From CAZIKF01 sp964539825 (GTDB taxonomy: Bacteria > Muiribacteriota > UBA6191), in the NCBI GenBank assembly GCA_964539825.1, contig CAZIKF010000007.1, positions 62,001 to 126,000 on the forward strand: DNA of 64,000 bases, read 5' to 3'. Below the pieces are notes generated by a model that was not told the DNA's origin, searched no databases, and was given only the letters and a program-made list of their open reading frames with translations. This document shows positions 62,413 to 64,000 of the stretch, one piece after another. The stretch's first letter is position 1. Each line of letters starts with the position of its first letter. The translations under genes and the position numbers were made by a program.

Positions 62413-64000
62413 ATGGAAGGCTTTAGAATAAACAATAATATTTCAGCAATGGTGGCAAATGGTCACCTGCGTAAGAGTCAAATCGGACTTTCCCAGTCCA
62501 TTGAAAGACTCTCCTCAGGACTTAGAATCAATAGAGGTGCGGATGATGCCGCCGGATTGACAGTGTCTGAGAAGTTACGAGCACAGATCACCGGTTTGGA
62601 GCGAGGGATTGGAAACGCACAGGACGCGACCTCTCTCATTCAGACTGCGGAAGGCGCTCTAAACGAAGATCATGCGATTTTAAACAGGATGAGAGAACTC
62701 TCCATCCAGGCCCAGTCTGATGCCCTGACTTCTGGAGATCGGCTGGAGATTCAAAAGGAAGTGGATCAGCTCGTATCAGAAATTGATCGAATCGCTGAAA
62801 CCACCGAGTTCAACACCAAGAAAGCTCTCGACGGGAGTATGGCTGCCCTGGTCTCAACTGATCATAGCGACCTTGTGGCTTACCAGACTGGTGAAAAGAC
62901 AATCACGGGTGGTGACTATACCGTCAAGGTGACCAAAGAGGAAAGCGGTGTTCGTCAGATTCAGAATTCAGCTATCCAGAGGGATTCGGATTCTGGCAAT
63001 GTCGCCAGTCTTTCCACCAAGCTAGGTAAACTTGAGAGTATGACTGACCTGTCCGGGAATAGTCGTTTAGACTCTCCCGAGACACTTGTTCTGAAGGGTA
63101 ACGAGCAGACCACTGAGGTGATTATGTCCAGCGATCAAACCCTGGAAGAATTCACTTTGAAAGTGGAAGAGGCGATCGCCAAGGATTCTGCTGATGGCGG
63201 ACTTGGGATGACCGGGGCAACCTTTGCCTATAATGCCACCTCCGGTCAGTTTATCTTCGAGGCCAGCCGTGAAGGGGCCATCGGAGAGTTATCTTTTGGT
63301 GGAGATGAGGGGATCCTAAAAGCGCTTGCTATGCAGGAAACTACTGAGTCAGAAGATGCGGCGTTCAAGGTGACCGCTTCTTCCGTCGGCCTGGCAACCG
63401 CGACCACAGTGTCTGAGAACACTACCAATGGAAGAGCAACCGGGGTCTTGGCAGGAATTGACCTTCAATTCGAGCTGTCCTCAGAAGCTCGTCATGATGG
63501 TACGATAGCAGCATCCGAGGCCATCACCGTATCCACAAACGATGTGGTGTTTACCTTTTTTGACACCAATGCCTCTACTACTGAAGATGATGCTAGTGAG
63601 GACTTGGTTGGTGCAGGCAATAAGAGTGCCGGTGTTACGATTACTCTTACTGCAAGCAGAACCTATACCACCGCATCCATCTCGACCATGATCAACAATG
63701 CGGTATCAGCCGCTAATGATGGAGGGAATGCATTGACAGTGGCGGCAAATACTTCGTCCAATATGCAAAACCCTGGAATTAGCGCAAGTTTTGACGGGTA
63801 TAACCTGGTGCTGACTTCATCTGCTACTGGCTCCACTGGAGAAATCTCCATTGCAGGTAACCAGGCAGCCCAGGATATTCTTGGGATTGTAGATGGCAAG
63901 ACCACTGGTTCAGGTGGAGAGACCGCTGTTCTTCTGGGAACCATTGATATATCCCAGGGAATTACCATCAATGGCACCGGAACCTTAGAACTTCAGGTAG
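62413..64000 (+). CDS. Giant flagellin, second copy (5' part, runs off window)
   Basis: At least 529 codons, cut by the window end. The N-terminal D0/D1 region reads MEGFRINNNISAMVANGHL, SIERLSSGLRINRGADDAAG and MRELSIQAQSDALTSGDR, canonical for flagellin. From about residue 150 it enters a beta-rich insertion homologous to that of the flagellin at 5833-8457 (shared DVVFT..DTNA, SAGVTITLTASRTY, ILGIVDGK, INGTGTLELQV). Full length is expected near 850-900 residues. ATG 62413 is fixed by AAGGAGG seven bases upstream. It may form one filament together with the other flagellin. Confidence 0.93.
   Translation, partial: MEGFRINNNISAMVANGHLRKSQIGLSQSIERLSSGLRINRGADDAAGLTVSEKLRAQITGLERGIGNAQDATSLIQTAEGALNEDHAILNRMRELSIQAQSDALTSGDRLEIQKEVDQLVSEIDRIAETTEFNTKKALDGSMAALVSTDHSDLVAYQTGEKTITGGDYTVKVTKEESGVRQIQNSAIQRDSDSGNVASLSTKLGKLESMTDLSGNSRLDSPETLVLKGNEQTTEVIMSSDQTLEEFTLKVEEAIAKDSADGGLGMTGATFAYNATSGQFIFEASREGAIGELSFGGDEGILKALAMQETTESEDAAFKVTASSVGLATATTVSENTTNGRATGVLAGIDLQFELSSEARHDGTIAASEAITVSTNDVVFTFFDTNASTTEDDASEDLVGAGNKSAGVTITLTASRTYTTASISTMINNAVSAANDGGNALTVAANTSSNMQNPGISASFDGYNLVLTSSATGSTGEISIAGNQAAQDILGIVDGKTTGSGGETAVLLGTIDISQGITINGTGTLELQV

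Noticed and set aside
1..64000. CRISPR arrays, tRNA, rRNA, prophage or complete insertion sequences
   Set aside because: I saw no regularly spaced short repeats, no cloverleaf or rRNA-like sequence, and no transposase or integrase genes; small RNAs could be missed by eye.

Overview
The window is a 64 kb piece of a flagellated Gram-negative bacterium, most likely from a metagenome assembly because it carries a 100-N scaffold gap. The Gram-negative reading rests on an outer-membrane-barrel-type protein, lipid II and phospholipid genes, and large secreted proteins. Genes such as the HNH remnant, the CFI-box surface protein and the DUF5117 metalloprotease fit Bdellovibrionota, SAR324 or other former Deltaproteobacteria, but no rRNA, tRNA or ribosomal protein is present to fix the lineage.

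Layout. 0-8.5 kb: a tandem receiver protein, a purine permease, a sirtuin coupled to a secreted zinc metalloprotease, and a very large flagellin (minus strand) with terminator, structured leader and a sigma-28-like promoter. 9-24 kb: one gene of about 15.1 kb for a 5034-residue surface protein made of about 43 Ig-like repeats, ending in a CFI-box and membrane anchor. 24-31 kb: a ferredoxin-like/FAD-oxidase pair, a frameshifted HNH endonuclease, a secreted protein with a short collagen stretch, and a coiled-coil protein. 31-40 kb: ornithine aminotransferase and NUDIX, a DUF364 protein coupled to an outer-membrane barrel (interrupted by the artefactual gap), then a radical-SAM spore photoproduct lyase homologue coupled to a degenerate ClpP-fold protein, an ATP-grasp protein and an M20 amidohydrolase. 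40-50 kb: a tightly packed minus-strand housekeeping operon in transcription order gshA-like, der, plsY, gpsA, NHL/TPR protein, murJ, rel/spoT. 50-59 kb: a surface-glycan modification cluster with three sulfotransferase-type proteins, two tandem GT41-type glycosyltransferases, a radical SAM enzyme and a sugar C-methyltransferase-like protein. 60-64 kb: a secreted endonuclease/exonuclease/phosphatase protein, a 1.2 kb non-coding region and the 5' end of a second giant flagellin.

Themes. Two paralogous giant flagellins sit near the two ends of the window. Their leaders and a third, orphan copy each place a hairpin with GGA in its loop just upstream of a shared Shine-Dalgarno block of the form ATCAAGGARGAT. 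This is the layout expected of CsrA-controlled flagellin translation. Sigma-28-like promoters with an unusual 12-nt spacer precede both loci. The glycan cluster and the repeated N-W-S sequons in the giant surface protein suggest, without proving, that surface filaments and adhesins are glycosylated here. No CRISPR array, prophage, complete insertion sequence or RNA gene was found.
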